From Desulfobacterales bacterium (GTDB taxonomy: Bacteria; Desulfobacterota; Desulfobacteria; Desulfobacterales; JAQWFD01), in the NCBI GenBank assembly GCA_028704555.1, contig JAQWFD010000002.1, forward strand, positions 62,001 to 126,000: a stretch of DNA of 64,000 nt, in the 5' to 3' direction. Each line of letters opens with the position of its first letter. The first letter of the stretch is position 1. Below the pieces are notes generated by a model. The model searched no databases, was not told the origin of the DNA, and saw only the letters and a program-made list of their open reading frames with translations. Below are positions 29,586-39,065 of the stretch, one piece after another. Made by a program: the position numbers and the translations under genes.

Positions 29586-30023
29586 TTGTTTGGCTTAGAA
29601 GCAATATCGGCACACAACGGATGGGTGATATCTTTTTTGGGAATTACCATCGTTTTCACAGGACTCACAGTTCTCTCTCTTTTTATTTCACAACTGCACA
29701 AGGCCCTTGATCTCTGGGATAAAAAAGCGAAATTTCTTCAACGGATCAAAACGCATTTTTTATCGTCAGATACGCGGTCCCCGATAGTTACTGAACGATC
29801 TCCGGCTGAAATTCATCAGGAAATCATCCGACAGTACAAAATGCTGATTGATACACTTGAAGAACCTTTCCCGCTTCCAAAACTTCTTGAACTGGCAAAA
29901 AATCGCGGTCTGGATCATCCCTTTGCCGCCATTAACAGCCTGATTCAGAAAGGTATCATCAAACCGGACGGAGAGGGGTATTTTTTCTGGGAAGAACCGA
30001 CTCGTTTAAAAACCAAAAAATAA
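29586..30023 (+). CDS. OadG-family sodium pump decarboxylase gamma-like subunit
   Basis: 145 aa. One N-terminal membrane helix (VISFLGITIVFTGLTVLSLF, residues about 14-33) is typical of OadG/MmdC. A charged linker and a C-terminal winged-helix-like region (LPKLLELAKNRGL, INSLIQKGIIKPDGEG) replace the short Pro-rich tail of classic OadG. The gamma subunit anchors the decarboxylase complex to the beta subunit. The start is a TTG at 29586 behind GGAGGG. It lies 36 bases before oadB. Confidence 0.75.
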   Translation: MFGLEAISAHNGWVISFLGITIVFTGLTVLSLFISQLHKALDLWDKKAKFLQRIKTHFLSSDTRSPIVTERSPAEIHQEIIRQYKMLIDTLEEPFPLPKLLELAKNRGLDHPFAAINSLIQKGIIKPDGEGYFFWEEPTRLKTKK

Positions 30024-30059
30024 CGGTCGTTATACGAATAGAGGAGCTGGAACTGTAAA

Positions 30060-31187
30060 ATGGAAAATCTTGTACTGCAATTTTTATCCAACACCGGTTT
30101 TGCGCTGGCGGATTACCGGCACTGCATCATGATCGTTATCGGCATAATCTTTATATATCTCGGCATTGCAAAGCACTATGAACCACTGCTTCTGGTACCT
30201 ATCGGGTTTGGAATCCTGGTCGGCAACATTCCGGTTTTCAAAGGACTCGGCCTTGGCATTTATGAGAACAACAGCGTGCTGCATTATCTGTATTTCGGCG
30301 TTACTTCCGGCATTTACCCCCCGCTGATTTTCCTGGGGATCGGTGCGATGACCGACTTTTCCACGATGCTGGCCAGGCCCCTTCTGATGCTGCTGGGAGC
30401 CGCCGCGCAAATGGGAATTTTTTTAACATTTCTCTGCGCGCTGGCCCTGGGCTTCGCTCCGAATGAAGCTGCCTCTATCGGGATTATCGGGGGAGCGGAC
30501 GGACCAACCGCCATATTTCTGACCGCCAAACTGGCCCCGAAACTCATCGGCCCGATTGCCGTTGCGGCATACTCCTACATGGCACTGGTTCCGGTTATTC
30601 AACCGCCGATCATGAGACTGCTGACCACACGCAAAGAACGACTGATAAAAATGGAAGAGCCCCGTACCGTCTCCCAACGCGAAAAAATCATCTTTCCCAT
30701 CATCGCCTTCCTTCTTTGCTGCTTTCTGGCTCCGGCGGCCCTGCCACTGCTCGGCATGCTGTTTTTCGGCAATCTGCTGAAAGAATGTGTCGTCGCCGAG
30801 CGCCTTGCCCAGGCCGCCCGATCAACCATTATCGATACGGTAACCATATTGCTCGGAATAACGGTCGGGGCCAGCACTCAGGCCGATGTTTTCCTGACGG
30901 CTCAATCTATAGGCATTTTCTGCTTAGGCGCCGTGTCTTTTGCCATTGCAACAGCGAGCGGAGTCATTTTTGCCAAAATCATGAACCTGTTCCTGCGACA
31001 TAAAATTAATCCACTGATCGGAGCGGCTGGTGTTTCGGCGGTACCCGACTCCGCCCGGGTCGTTCAGATCGTGGGACAATCCGAAGATCCGACCAATTTT
31101 CTGCTGATGCATGCCATGGCCCCGAACATTTCCGGAGTGATCGGGTCTGCCATTGGGGCTGGCATTTTGTGGAGTTTTATGCAGTAA
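30060..31187 (+). CDS. oadB: sodium ion-translocating decarboxylase beta subunit
   Basis: 375 aa, about nine membrane helices. The diagnostic re-entrant segment GGADGPTAIFLTAKLAP (residues about 143-160) carries the Asp used for Na+ transport, and SAVPDSARVVQ lies near the C-terminus. OadB-type subunits couple decarboxylation of oxaloacetate, methylmalonyl-CoA or glutaconyl-CoA to Na+ export. The carboxyltransferase and biotin subunits are not in this window and must be elsewhere. A strong hairpin follows at 31206. Confidence 0.93.
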   Translation: MENLVLQFLSNTGFALADYRHCIMIVIGIIFIYLGIAKHYEPLLLVPIGFGILVGNIPVFKGLGLGIYENNSVLHYLYFGVTSGIYPPLIFLGIGAMTDFSTMLARPLLMLLGAAAQMGIFLTFLCALALGFAPNEAASIGIIGGADGPTAIFLTAKLAPKLIGPIAVAAYSYMALVPVIQPPIMRLLTTRKERLIKMEEPRTVSQREKIIFPIIAFLLCCFLAPAALPLLGMLFFGNLLKECVVAERLAQAARSTIIDTVTILLGITVGASTQADVFLTAQSIGIFCLGAVSFAIATASGVIFAKIMNLFLRHKINPLIGAAGVSAVPDSARVVQIVGQSEDPTNFLLMHAMAPNISGVIGSAIGAGILWSFMQ

Positions 31188-31205
31188 CAGATTATCTTCT
31201 GTAAA

Positions 31206-31259
31206 AAAGCCCATCCTGTCAGACGCTGCCAGCTGGGACAGTGCGACAGGATGGGCTTT
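31206..31259. terminator. strong bidirectional terminator after oadB
   Basis: AAAGCCCATCCTGTC (31206-31220) and GACAGGATGGGCTTT (31245-31259) are exact 15-bp reverse complements around a 24-base loop. A-run on one side and T-run on the other. It lies 19 bases past oadB and 41 bases before the end of the convergent DUF1178 gene, so it can serve both. Confidence 0.85.
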
Positions 31260-31299
31260 CGCGTTCGGTTACCAGATCGTATTAAAACGGGGGACTTGA

Positions 31300-31713
31300 C
31301 TAAGATTCGGTGTCGGGCAGAGGAATTTTATAAATTTCCACACCTTCTTCCCGAAGCATTTTTTCATCTTCATCAGAGCTGGTACCCCGGATATTTTTTT
31401 TCTCCGAAACCCCATAATGCATCTTCAATGCTTCTTTGGCAAAATCACAGCCCACATTCTCAAAATTTTTATCAATATACATGGCAATGCTTCTGGTGAT
31501 AATTTCGGACTGTTTTTTTTGATCGAGATAATCCTTCGATTCCGGATGAGCAGACTTAATCGCAAACACCGAAGGAATTCTGGCAATATCGGTGCTGCTG
31601 CATACCGGGCAGCCTATCAGCCCTTTTTCTTTTTGTTCTTCAAAGGCCTGGCTGTCCTCAAACCATCCCTCAAATCTATGTCCGTTGTTGCATTGCAAAT
31701 CAAGCGCTATCAT
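31300..31713 (-). CDS. DUF1178 family protein
   Basis: 137 aa. The family opening (MIALDLQCNNGHRFEGWF) is followed by a CPVC zinc pair near residue 34 and a helical C-terminus. Function of DUF1178 is unknown; the paired CNNGH/CPVC cysteines suggest a zinc ribbon. The frame is open to 31776 but DUF1178 proteins begin at the MIxxDLxC sequence, so the start is set at 31711-31713. A GGAAAA element lies upstream but rather far. Confidence 0.85.
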   Translation of the reverse strand: MIALDLQCNNGHRFEGWFEDSQAFEEQKEKGLIGCPVCSSTDIARIPSVFAIKSAHPESKDYLDQKKQSEIITRSIAMYIDKNFENVGCDFAKEALKMHYGVSEKKNIRGTSSDEDEKMLREEGVEIYKIPLPDTES

Positions 31714-32256
31714 ATCTGTAATTTTTTTCCTTTTGCCTGCATTTTCCGGGGGACAGAATTCATTACCACGGGACATCCCCCCCTGAAGCCATATCCGCTA
31801 ATCATTGGACACAATAGATCCGGCCCGTGTAGAAGCTTTCAACTCAAGGCGGTCGCCAGCGGTGGCTTTACATTGACAAACAACTTTTTTAAATTATCAT
31901 AGGATAATAAAATTTAAAAGAAATTATTGACAACAGTTTTTTTTTAAACTCAAACTAAAAATTAGTTGCCAAAAACTTACGAAACCGCTTTTTTTATTTG
32001 ACATTAAAAATAATATTGACCTATTCGAAACAGGTAACGATACAGAGATGAAATCGTCTACGTATGGTCACAGCGCGAAGGATTAAACCCCTGAACAGAT
32101 CTCCGAATCGAGGAATTTTGTCCTCAGGCCCGACAGGCAAATTCCGGGAAATAACCACGTTATGGATGGAACCGGACAAACCGGGCATCTGAACTAACCA
32201 TCGAAAAGCGATGGAACTTAATATCATAACCTGATTCACTGCAGGAGTGTTCTTCT
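31714..32256. other. intergenic region before the SH3 gene
   Basis: About 540 bases, AT-rich from 31870 to 32030. It contains two TTGACA-like boxes (31926 and 31999), but no convincing paired -10 was chosen. The stretch 32040-32250 is GC-richer with small palindromes and could be a structured leader of the gene at 32257. No known riboswitch consensus was recognised. Confidence 0.4.
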
Positions 32257-32904
32257 ATGAAATATTTTCTTTTAGCCATGTGCTTTCTGACAGCATTCAT
32301 TTCTCATGCCCACGCGGACACCATGTATATTTCCGACATCAGGGAGATTACCATGAGAACGGGGCGGGGGCTTGACCACAAGATTATTGCCTTACTGAAA
32401 TCCGGTCAGCAGGTTGACCTGATTGAATCCGGGAAGGACTGGTCCAAAGTCAGTCTCGGTACGGGAAATGAGGGGTGGGTCCTGAGCCGTTATCTTTCGT
32501 CGGAAATCCCCGACAGCCTTACCCTGAAAAACCTTCAGGAAAAACATGCCGGTTTGCAATCCAGGGCTTCGGTACTGGCAAGTGAAAACACTGAACTCAA
32601 ACAAGCAAACAAAACATTGATCGACGATTTGTCGAAAATCGGAAAAGAGCTGGATCAAACCCGCACCGACTATGAAGCGCTGAAAAAGGAATCCGCTCAA
32701 TTTCTTGAGCTCAAATCAGAACATGAACAGACAACCATACAGCTTTCCGAACAATCTCAGAAAGTGGAAACATATGAATCCGAACTGATCAAGTTAAAAC
32801 TCAGCCGCAATATCAAATGGTTTTTAACCGGGGCCGGTGTTTTACTGGCAGGCTTTATCATCGGCGTCAGCTCTAAACGTCGACGTTCAAGCTCATTACT
32901 ATAA
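32257..32904 (+). CDS. SH3-domain protein, TIGR04211/YgiM-like
   Basis: 215 aa. Signal peptide at residues 1-20 (ending AHA-D), then a bacterial SH3 domain (residues about 24-85: ITMRTGRGLDHKIIALLKSG and EGWVLSRYL). A coiled coil follows (about 95-185), then a membrane helix (WFLTGAGVLLAGFIIGV) and a basic tail. This order is that of the TIGR04211/YgiM family: an envelope protein anchored by its C-terminus with the SH3 part in the periplasm. Proposed cell-wall contact; function not established. AGGAG lies 9 bases before the ATG. Confidence 0.88.
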   Translation: MKYFLLAMCFLTAFISHAHADTMYISDIREITMRTGRGLDHKIIALLKSGQQVDLIESGKDWSKVSLGTGNEGWVLSRYLSSEIPDSLTLKNLQEKHAGLQSRASVLASENTELKQANKTLIDDLSKIGKELDQTRTDYEALKKESAQFLELKSEHEQTTIQLSEQSQKVETYESELIKLKLSRNIKWFLTGAGVLLAGFIIGVSSKRRRSSSLL

Positions 32905-33131
32905 TCCGAGGGCTTGATGAACAGGCTGTGTCGAATTTGAACAGCCGCCACACCGTACCTGACAGACAACTGATAATTTTCCGGATTTATGTGCCGGGTC
33001 GGAACTTTAAACCTCAACATACCAGGGGCATACCTTCGGTTAAAATGCAGGCCTGACTTGAATCTGAAAAAATTATCGGAATCCCGGTCAGGCGCTGATC
33101 AATCTAATTGATTACATGAAAGAGATCTTTT

Positions 33132-34775
33132 ATGGAGATACAAAGTGATTTTCTAGTTATCGGCAGTGGCGTTGCAGGACTTTCCTTTGCTTTAAAAGCG
33201 GCCGATTTCGGTACAGTTGTCCTGATCACAAAAAAAGAGCTCATGGACAGTAACAGCACACAGGCTCAGGGAGGAATTGCCTCTGTCTTCAGCAGCCTGG
33301 ATTCATTTGACAATCACATCCATGATACGCACGAATCCGGAGCAGGACTCTGCAAAAATGAAGTCGTTGAAATGGTTGTCAAACAGGGACCGGAAAGAAT
33401 CCGGGAACTGATTGCCATGGGGGTCAACTTCAACCTGAGCGAAACCCAGGAAAATGACTCCGGATCACCGTCTCTGGACCTTGGACGGGAAGGAGGCCAT
33501 TCTCATAAACGCATTGTTCATGCTCAGGACATGACCGGTCTTGCGGTTGCAAGCGTTTTAGCTGATCAGGTTCAGCGGAATAAAAACATAACCGTCTATA
33601 ACAATCATATCGCCATCGACCTGATTACCTACTCCACCCGCCTGAACCGCGGAATGGTGACTACGACACTCAAGGGATTTTGTGGCGGCGCCTACGTTCT
33701 TGACCGAACAACGGATAAAGTTCATACCTTCACATCAAAAATCACATTGCTTGCCACGGGAGGAGCCGGCAAAGTGTATTTATACACCAGCAACCCGGAT
33801 ATAGCCACCGGCGATGGTATCGCAATGGGCTACAGAGCCGGAGCTTCGGTCGCCAACCTTGAATTTGTCCAGTTTCACCCGACCTGTCTGTTTCACCCGG
33901 ACGCAAAGAACTTTCTGATTTCTGAAGCGGTCCGGGGAGAAGGCGCAATCCTGATCGATTCAGCTGGACACGCGTTCATGGAAAAATATGAGCCCGTCAT
34001 GAAGGATCTGGCGTGCCGGGACAAAGTTGCCCGCGCCATTGATACGGAAATGAAAAAAAGCGGGGATGATTCGGTTTTCCTGGATATTTCCCATCAGAAT
34101 TCTGAATTTATCAAACGTCGTTTTCCAAACCTTTACAAAAAATGTCTCTCCTTTGGCATAGACATGACAAAAGATCCGATTCCCGTCGTGCCTGCCGCTC
34201 ACTATATGTGTGGAGGAATCACAACGGATATTCACGGCCGCACGGACATCCGGAGACTTTACGCAATCGGAGAAACTGCATGCACCGGTCTTCACGGGGC
34301 CAACCGACTGGCCAGCAACTCCCTGATCGAAGCTCTGGTTTATGCGGACACGGCTTTCAAACAATCGGTCAAAGACATATCTACCATGGATTTTGAAACA
34401 CCTATAAAGGCGCCGCCCTGGGACGAAACCGGAACCACCCAGAGCGATGAAGCCATCATGGTATCTCATAACTGGGATGAAATCCGCAGATTCATGTGGA
34501 ATTACGTTGGCATCGTTCGATCCAACAAACGTCTGGACAGAGCAAAGCGGCGTATAGAAAACATTCAAAAAGAAATCGAGGAATACTACTGGGACATTAA
34601 AATTTCAGCAGATCTGATCGAGTTGAGAAATATTGCCATTGTCTCCGAATTGATCATAAAATGCGCCATGCACAGAAAAGAAAGCCGCGGACTTCATTAC
34701 ACCATCGAATATCCGGAACGGGACGATAAATGGTGGAAAAAAGACACGATAATTCGAAGGGCATTTTTAGGATAA
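33132..34775 (+). CDS. nadB: L-aspartate oxidase
   Basis: 547 aa, usual length. The FAD-binding N-terminus is VIGSGVAGLSFAL (GxGxxG). Signature segments follow: QAQGGIASVF, GREGGHSHKRIVHAQDMTG, and AHYMCGGITTDIHGRT with the active-site His/Arg. The enzyme oxidises aspartate to iminoaspartate for NAD synthesis; in anaerobes fumarate is the likely electron acceptor. nadA and nadC are not adjacent. Converges on the methyltransferase gene at 34790. Confidence 0.95.
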   Translation: MEIQSDFLVIGSGVAGLSFALKAADFGTVVLITKKELMDSNSTQAQGGIASVFSSLDSFDNHIHDTHESGAGLCKNEVVEMVVKQGPERIRELIAMGVNFNLSETQENDSGSPSLDLGREGGHSHKRIVHAQDMTGLAVASVLADQVQRNKNITVYNNHIAIDLITYSTRLNRGMVTTTLKGFCGGAYVLDRTTDKVHTFTSKITLLATGGAGKVYLYTSNPDIATGDGIAMGYRAGASVANLEFVQFHPTCLFHPDAKNFLISEAVRGEGAILIDSAGHAFMEKYEPVMKDLACRDKVARAIDTEMKKSGDDSVFLDISHQNSEFIKRRFPNLYKKCLSFGIDMTKDPIPVVPAAHYMCGGITTDIHGRTDIRRLYAIGETACTGLHGANRLASNSLIEALVYADTAFKQSVKDISTMDFETPIKAPPWDETGTTQSDEAIMVSHNWDEIRRFMWNYVGIVRSNKRLDRAKRRIENIQKEIEEYYWDIKISADLIELRNIAIVSELIIKCAMHRKESRGLHYTIEYPERDDKWWKKDTIIRRAFLG

Positions 34776-34789
34776 CGGACACATTCGCC

Positions 34790-35491
34790 TCAGGCCTTGT
34801 AGCCGATATACAGATTGACAATACCCATCGTCATGGGTTGCCAGCGAATGTGCATAAAGCCGGCCTGACGCATCAGGCCGGCAAAGACAGCAGGTTTGGG
34901 AAAATTCACAACCGATTCGGGCAGATACCGGTAGGCCTTGATCTGTCTGGAAAAAAAACCACCGATAGCCGGAAGAATTTTTTGAAAATACGTCAGATAA
35001 GCGGACAGCAACAGGCGGTTTTCAGGGGTCGCCAGCTCAAGCACCCCCAGACATCCGCCCGGCTTCAAACACGAATAAAATTCTTGGAGAGCTGTAAGTT
35101 TATCCCCGATATTCCGGATGCCGAACGCTATGGTGACGGCATCGAACGTACGGCTTCCAAACGGAAGATGCAGCGCATTGGCTGCCGCCAGACCGGCCGA
35201 AACGGAAGGATAAATTTTTTTCCCGGCCAGCTCGAGCATGTTCGATGCAAAATCCACACCGACAACCCATGCATTTTGCCTCTGCCTTGCAATCTCCATC
35301 ATCACATCCCCTGTGCCGCAGGCAACGTCCAGCACACATGCCCCATCGGGAAGCGCCAGAGAAGATACCAGTTTTTTCCTCCAGTACACATCCTGCCTCA
35401 AGCTCAGCAACCGATTTAGAAAGTCGTAGGTCGGCGCTATGGTATCAAACATATCTTTTATAAAAGGCAATTCCACATTCTTCATTGACAA
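34790..35491 (-). CDS. menG: demethylmenaquinone methyltransferase (UbiE/MenG)
   Basis: 233 aa. Family features are the opening FDTIAPTYDFLNRLLSLRQD, SAM motif I VLDVACGTGDVMMEIAR, and the UbiE signature region FGIRNIGDKLTALQEFYSCLKPGG. It adds the last methyl group in menaquinone synthesis, consistent with a menaquinone-using anaerobe. Ends 15 bases from the stop of convergent nadB. No strong ribosome binding site is seen. Confidence 0.93.
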   Translation of the reverse strand: MSMKNVELPFIKDMFDTIAPTYDFLNRLLSLRQDVYWRKKLVSSLALPDGACVLDVACGTGDVMMEIARQRQNAWVVGVDFASNMLELAGKKIYPSVSAGLAAANALHLPFGSRTFDAVTIAFGIRNIGDKLTALQEFYSCLKPGGCLGVLELATPENRLLLSAYLTYFQKILPAIGGFFSRQIKAYRYLPESVVNFPKPAVFAGLMRQAGFMHIRWQPMTMGIVNLYIGYKA

Positions 35492-35670
35492 CCCTGATTT
35501 TTGTATTAAATTGCAATATTGAGTTGGTTTTGACTATTGCCCGGAACCGGCTGCATCAAAACGGACCGGACCGGCATTCAACTGTTTAAGATGTTTAGAA
35601 AAGATTTTTATTTTATTATCACATCAAACCTGTCATAGCAATATGCATGAACAATGAAGCAGGGAGTTAA

Positions 35671-36786
35671 ATGGCTACCAAACGCGACTATTACGAAATT
35701 CTCGGTGTGAGCCAAAATGCCTCAGACCCTGAATTAAAGGCGGCTTACCGCAAGCTTGCACTGAAACATCATCCGGACCGGAATCCGGGCAACAAGGAGG
35801 CGGAAGAAAATTTCAAGGAAGCCGCCGAGGCTTATGATGCACTCAGAGACCCGCAGAAGCGAAGACTCTATGATCAATATGGCCATCAGGGACTCGAGGG
35901 TTCCGGCTTTTCCGGATTCGGAGGTTTTGAGGATATATTTTCAAGCTTTGGGGACATTTTTGAAGATGTTTTTGGATTCAGTTCGGGAAAACGACCGAGA
36001 AGCCGGGCGCAACAAGGAGCTGATTTGCGCTACGATCTGGCACTCAGCTTTATGGATGCCGCCTTTGGCACCGAAACCGATCTGGATATTGAAAAAATGG
36101 AAGCATGCCCGGACTGCCACGGCAGCGGCTGTGAGCCGGGCACAAAGCCTGAAACATGTTCATATTGCAAAGGGACGGGCCAGGTGTCCCGCTCGCAGGG
36201 ATTTTTTACCGTCCGGACCACATGTCCGCAGTGCCACGGAAATGGCCAGGCCATCTCCCATCCCTGCAAAACCTGCAAAGGACGCGGCCAGGTAAAACGC
36301 ACCAAAAAAGTCAGCGTAAAAATTCCGGCAGGGGTTGATTCCGGATCACGGCTTCGCCTGTCCGGAGAGGGTGAAGCGGGGGTGTATGGCGGAGCCCATG
36401 GGGATCTGTATGTATTCATCCATGTTGAGCCGCATGATTTTTTTCACCGTCGCGATACCGATGTCATCTGCCAGATACCGATTTCCTTTGTTCAGGCAGC
36501 TCTGGGAGACAGCATCGCCGTACCCACCCTTAAAGGTGAAAAGCAGCTCGAAATTCCGAAAGGGACACAACCCGGAGACCTTTTTCATTTTACCGGCGAA
36601 GGCATTCCTTCCCTTAGAAATGAAAAATGTGGCGATCAGATTATTCAGATCATGATTAAAACGCCGACCAACCTGAATAAAAAGCAGGAAGCTCTGCTGA
36701 AAGAATTTGCGAAGCTTGAATCGAAAAAACTGTCCACCAAGTTAAAAAATATTCTCCACACCCAGCCGGCAAAAGCGGCCAAATAG
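35671..36786 (+). CDS. dnaJ: chaperone DnaJ
   Basis: 371 aa. J domain at residues 1-70 with HHPDRN, a G/F-rich linker ([17 protein letters not shown]), then the zinc-finger domain with four CxxCxGxG repeats ([32 protein letters not shown]), and the C-terminal client-binding domain. It stimulates DnaK ATPase and delivers unfolded clients. It stands alone here, without dnaK or grpE. Good ribosome binding site GGGAG 5 bases before ATG. Confidence 0.97.
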   Translation: MATKRDYYEILGVSQNASDPELKAAYRKLALKHHPDRNPGNKEAEENFKEAAEAYDALRDPQKRRLYDQYGHQGLEGSGFSGFGGFEDIFSSFGDIFEDVFGFSSGKRPRSRAQQGADLRYDLALSFMDAAFGTETDLDIEKMEACPDCHGSGCEPGTKPETCSYCKGTGQVSRSQGFFTVRTTCPQCHGNGQAISHPCKTCKGRGQVKRTKKVSVKIPAGVDSGSRLRLSGEGEAGVYGGAHGDLYVFIHVEPHDFFHRRDTDVICQIPISFVQAALGDSIAVPTLKGEKQLEIPKGTQPGDLFHFTGEGIPSLRNEKCGDQIIQIMIKTPTNLNKKQEALLKEFAKLESKKLSTKLKNILHTQPAKAAK

Positions 36787-36826
36787 CGACTGATCGCTTT
36801 GACTACGAAAGGAAAAACCGCTTTAC

Positions 36827-37198
36827 ATGTTTGAATTAAAAGTCGTTACCCATTTTGCCGCGGCCCATCAGCTGAAAATGGTATCAAAAAAATGCGAAAA
36901 TCTTCATGGGCATAACTGGAAAGTCGAGGTATATATAACCGGTAAAACGCTGAATTCGGCCGGTGTACTGATCGATTTTGGACAACTCAAAAAGCATGTC
37001 TCATCGATCATGGAACAGCTCGATCATAAATTTCTCAATGAGCTGAATTACTTTCAGGAAAAAAATCCGTCTTCGGAAATCATCTCGCAATATATCGCCC
37101 AAACGCTTCAGAAGGCCATCGATGATCCATCCATTCGTGTCAGCCGTGTAGCCACCTGGGAATCCGAGGATGCCTGTGCCACATATATCGTTGACTGA
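36827..37198 (+). CDS. queD: 6-carboxytetrahydropterin synthase (QueD)
   Basis: 123 aa. Zinc ligands are in AAHQL near residue 14 and in HGHNW near 30. The catalytic cysteine precedes them in KKCENLHGHN, and C-terminal WESEDACATY carries the pterin-binding Glu. This pattern is QueD rather than animal PTPS. It makes 6-carboxy-tetrahydropterin in the queuosine/7-deazapurine pathway. The rest of the pathway is not adjacent. It lies 40 bases after dnaJ. Confidence 0.92.
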   Translation: MFELKVVTHFAAAHQLKMVSKKCENLHGHNWKVEVYITGKTLNSAGVLIDFGQLKKHVSSIMEQLDHKFLNELNYFQEKNPSSEIISQYIAQTLQKAIDDPSIRVSRVATWESEDACATYIVD

Positions 37199-37199
37199 T

Positions 37200-37243
37200 A
37201 AACCGGTTAAGTTATAATTTCGACACGGTAGCTTAACCGGTTT
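37200..37243. terminator. bidirectional hairpin between queD and pyrE
   Basis: AAACCGGTTAAG (37200-37211) and CTTAACCGGTTT (37232-37243) are exact 12-bp reverse complements around a 20-base AT-rich loop, placed between two convergent genes. T-runs are short (TTT), so efficiency is uncertain. Confidence 0.7.
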
Positions 37244-37247
37244 GCTT

Positions 37248-37811
37248 CTATTTGCAGTGCCGGATCAAATCATCTTTAGTGATTATCGCAGTGACATCAT
37301 CCACATGGTGACGGATATTTTCGATGCCACCTTCCTGACGGTCCACCAGTATCACCGCCTTGACAACGTCTATGCCTTCTGATCGTGCCCGCTCGATCGC
37401 CTTGATGGTGGATCCCCCGGTCGTTGCAACATCGTCGATAATAACCGCCCGCTGGCCCGGCAGCATGTCGCCTTCAATCCATTTGGAAATTCCGTGATCC
37501 TTCCGATCTTTTCGTATGGAAAACGCGTTGACCGGCTTGCCGTTCAACTCCGATGCAAAGGCCGTCGCAATGGCAATCGGATCGGCACCAAACGTAAGGC
37601 CGCCCACACCGTCAACGTGCAAATGTGCAATGGAATCAAAGACCAGATGCCCCACCAGATACATTCCTCTTGGACTTAATGTGGTCGGTTTACAGTTTAC
37701 GTAAAAACAACTCGTCTTCCCGGAAACCAGTTTAAATATGGAATCCGGGCTGTATTTAAACGATTTTTTGCAGAGGATACTAATCAATTCTTCTTTCATG
37801 CGCTGTTTCAT
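37248..37811 (-). CDS. pyrE: orotate phosphoribosyltransferase
   Basis: 187 aa. The PRPP-binding motif [13 protein letters not shown] (residues about 118-130) and the substrate loop [11 protein letters not shown] define the family. [12 protein letters not shown] is also typical. It makes OMP in pyrimidine synthesis. The frame runs back to 37865, but ATG 37811 (MKQRMKEEL) has GAAGG just upstream and gives the normal family length. Confidence 0.92.
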   Translation of the reverse strand: MKQRMKEELISILCKKSFKYSPDSIFKLVSGKTSCFYVNCKPTTLSPRGMYLVGHLVFDSIAHLHVDGVGGLTFGADPIAIATAFASELNGKPVNAFSIRKDRKDHGISKWIEGDMLPGQRAVIIDDVATTGGSTIKAIERARSEGIDVVKAVILVDRQEGGIENIRHHVDDVTAIITKDDLIRHCK

Positions 37812-37993
37812 ATTACCTTCTGTTGTCATTTCCATCACCAGAATCTGCCATACGGCTGGCTTCAAAGGTTAACACATCAAACACAAGGAGGAGATGACGG
37901 TGTACCCGGAACGAAAGGCAGTTGATAACCAGTGAACATGCATCTTCCCCGAACCGGAGTTAACAATCTGTTGATTTTAGCCGTCTAATCATA

Positions 37994-38082
37994 TAAAAAA
38001 GCCTCCACATGGATGGAAGAAGCATTTTGGGAACCCGTGGAGGCTTAAGCAGGAAAAACTGTTGCCAGCCCTCCCTGAACTC
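37994..38082 (-). ncRNA. candidate small RNA, about 90 nt
   Basis: On the minus strand a promoter-like pair (38089-38117) is followed 7 bases later by a stretch without an ORF that ends in a terminator. The terminator stem is a perfect 10-bp AAGCCTCCAC/GTGGAGGCTT (37999-38008 with 38037-38046), a 28-base loop, then six T on the minus strand (37995-38000). An upstream short stem CAGGGA/TTCCTG may precede it. It is divergent from ftsE and lies between pyrE and ftsE. No Rfam-type family was recognised by eye. Confidence 0.45.
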
Positions 38083-38088
38083 AACCGA

Positions 38089-38117
38089 TGTATAACAGCT
38101 ATACGTAACAGGGTCAA
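38089..38117 (-). promoter_or_regulatory. sigma-70-like promoter of the candidate small RNA
   Basis: On the minus strand TTGACC (38112-38117) and TATACA (38089-38094) are separated by exactly 17 bases. Five of six and four of six positions match consensus. A start site near 38082 would give an RNA of about 90 nt up to the terminator at 37994. Confidence 0.45.
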
Positions 38118-38351
38118 ACCAAAATAAACCCCGTCGTTGCATAAACAAAATGGTGAAAAATAAATCGCCAACACGGTAAACGACTTGCGGCCAATCGCTG
38201 AAACATTGCCCATAATGCCATGAATTTTCAGCTTCCTTGACTTTTGCACCCTATCGGGATAAGTTTTTATTACTTGGGGCACAAACAGCTTATGCCCGCC
38301 AGTAAATTCGCCAGGCACCCGGAGCGACGCCAAATTCTGCATCATCAGACA

Positions 38352-39056
38352 ATGGAAACTATGACCATGACAACCGGCAGCGACCTCAGTTCCATTATCC
38401 GTATGTTTCATGTCCACAAACGGTATGGATCAAAACACGTCTTGATGGATATCTCCCTGGACATAGCGAAAAATGAACTTTTTTTTATCAGCGGCCCCAG
38501 TGGCGCCGGAAAATCCACCCTTCTAAAACTGCTCTATCTCGGGGAGCCGACCTCCGAAGGCCAGATTTTGGTTGACGGAATAAACCTGTCCAGAATTTCC
38601 CGGAAACGGATCCCCTTTCTCAGACGCAAATTCGGAATTATTTTTCAAAATTATCAGCTGATACCGACGAAAACCGTATTTGAAAACATCGCATTGGTTC
38701 TTGAAGCCTCCGGCGAGACCAACAACCGTTTAATACGTAAAAAAGTAACCACTCTCCTGAGGATTATCGGCATGGAAGACAGGCATTATGCCTACCCCCC
38801 ATACCTCTCGGGCGGAGAGCAGCAAAAAGTAGCCGTTGCCAGAGCCGTTGCCGGAAATCCCCAGATCATCCTTGCCGATGAGCCTACCGGGAGTCTGGAT
38901 TGTGAATCAGCCGATATGATAATGGATCTGTTACACCGGTTTCATATGCGCGGGGCCACTGTAATTATTTCAACTCACGACAAGGGGCTGATCCGTAAAA
39001 CCGGCGGGCGGGAAATTCAACTCAACAACGGATGTATTCAGCACATGAATTTCTGA
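38352..39056 (+). CDS. ftsE: cell division ATP-binding protein FtsE
   Basis: 234 aa from the chosen ATG. ABC ATPase motifs are Walker A GPSGAGKST, the Q-loop region, signature LSGGEQQKVAVARAV, and Walker B ILADEPTGSLD. The frame runs back to a TTG at 38244, which would give an unlikely N-terminal extension. The ATGs at 38352, 38361 and 38367 are all possible, with a weak GGAAA only for the later ones. FtsE and FtsX form the complex that activates septal amidases through EnvC-like factors. The next three genes complete that set. Confidence 0.9.
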   Translation: METMTMTTGSDLSSIIRMFHVHKRYGSKHVLMDISLDIAKNELFFISGPSGAGKSTLLKLLYLGEPTSEGQILVDGINLSRISRKRIPFLRRKFGIIFQNYQLIPTKTVFENIALVLEASGETNNRLIRKKVTTLLRIIGMEDRHYAYPPYLSGGEQQKVAVARAVAGNPQIILADEPTGSLDCESADMIMDLLHRFHMRGATVIISTHDKGLIRKTGGREIQLNNGCIQHMNF

Positions 39057-39065
39057 AAGCGGCAC

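Noticed and set aside
32040..32250. c-di-GMP riboswitch upstream of the SH3 gene
   Set aside because: A CAAACC-like fragment is present, but the GEMM core and the second conserved element are absent.
38040..38090. SAM riboswitch-like GGGCTGGCAAC in the small RNA candidate
   Set aside because: Only a few bases agree, the kink-turn and remaining stems are missing, and no methionine gene is downstream.
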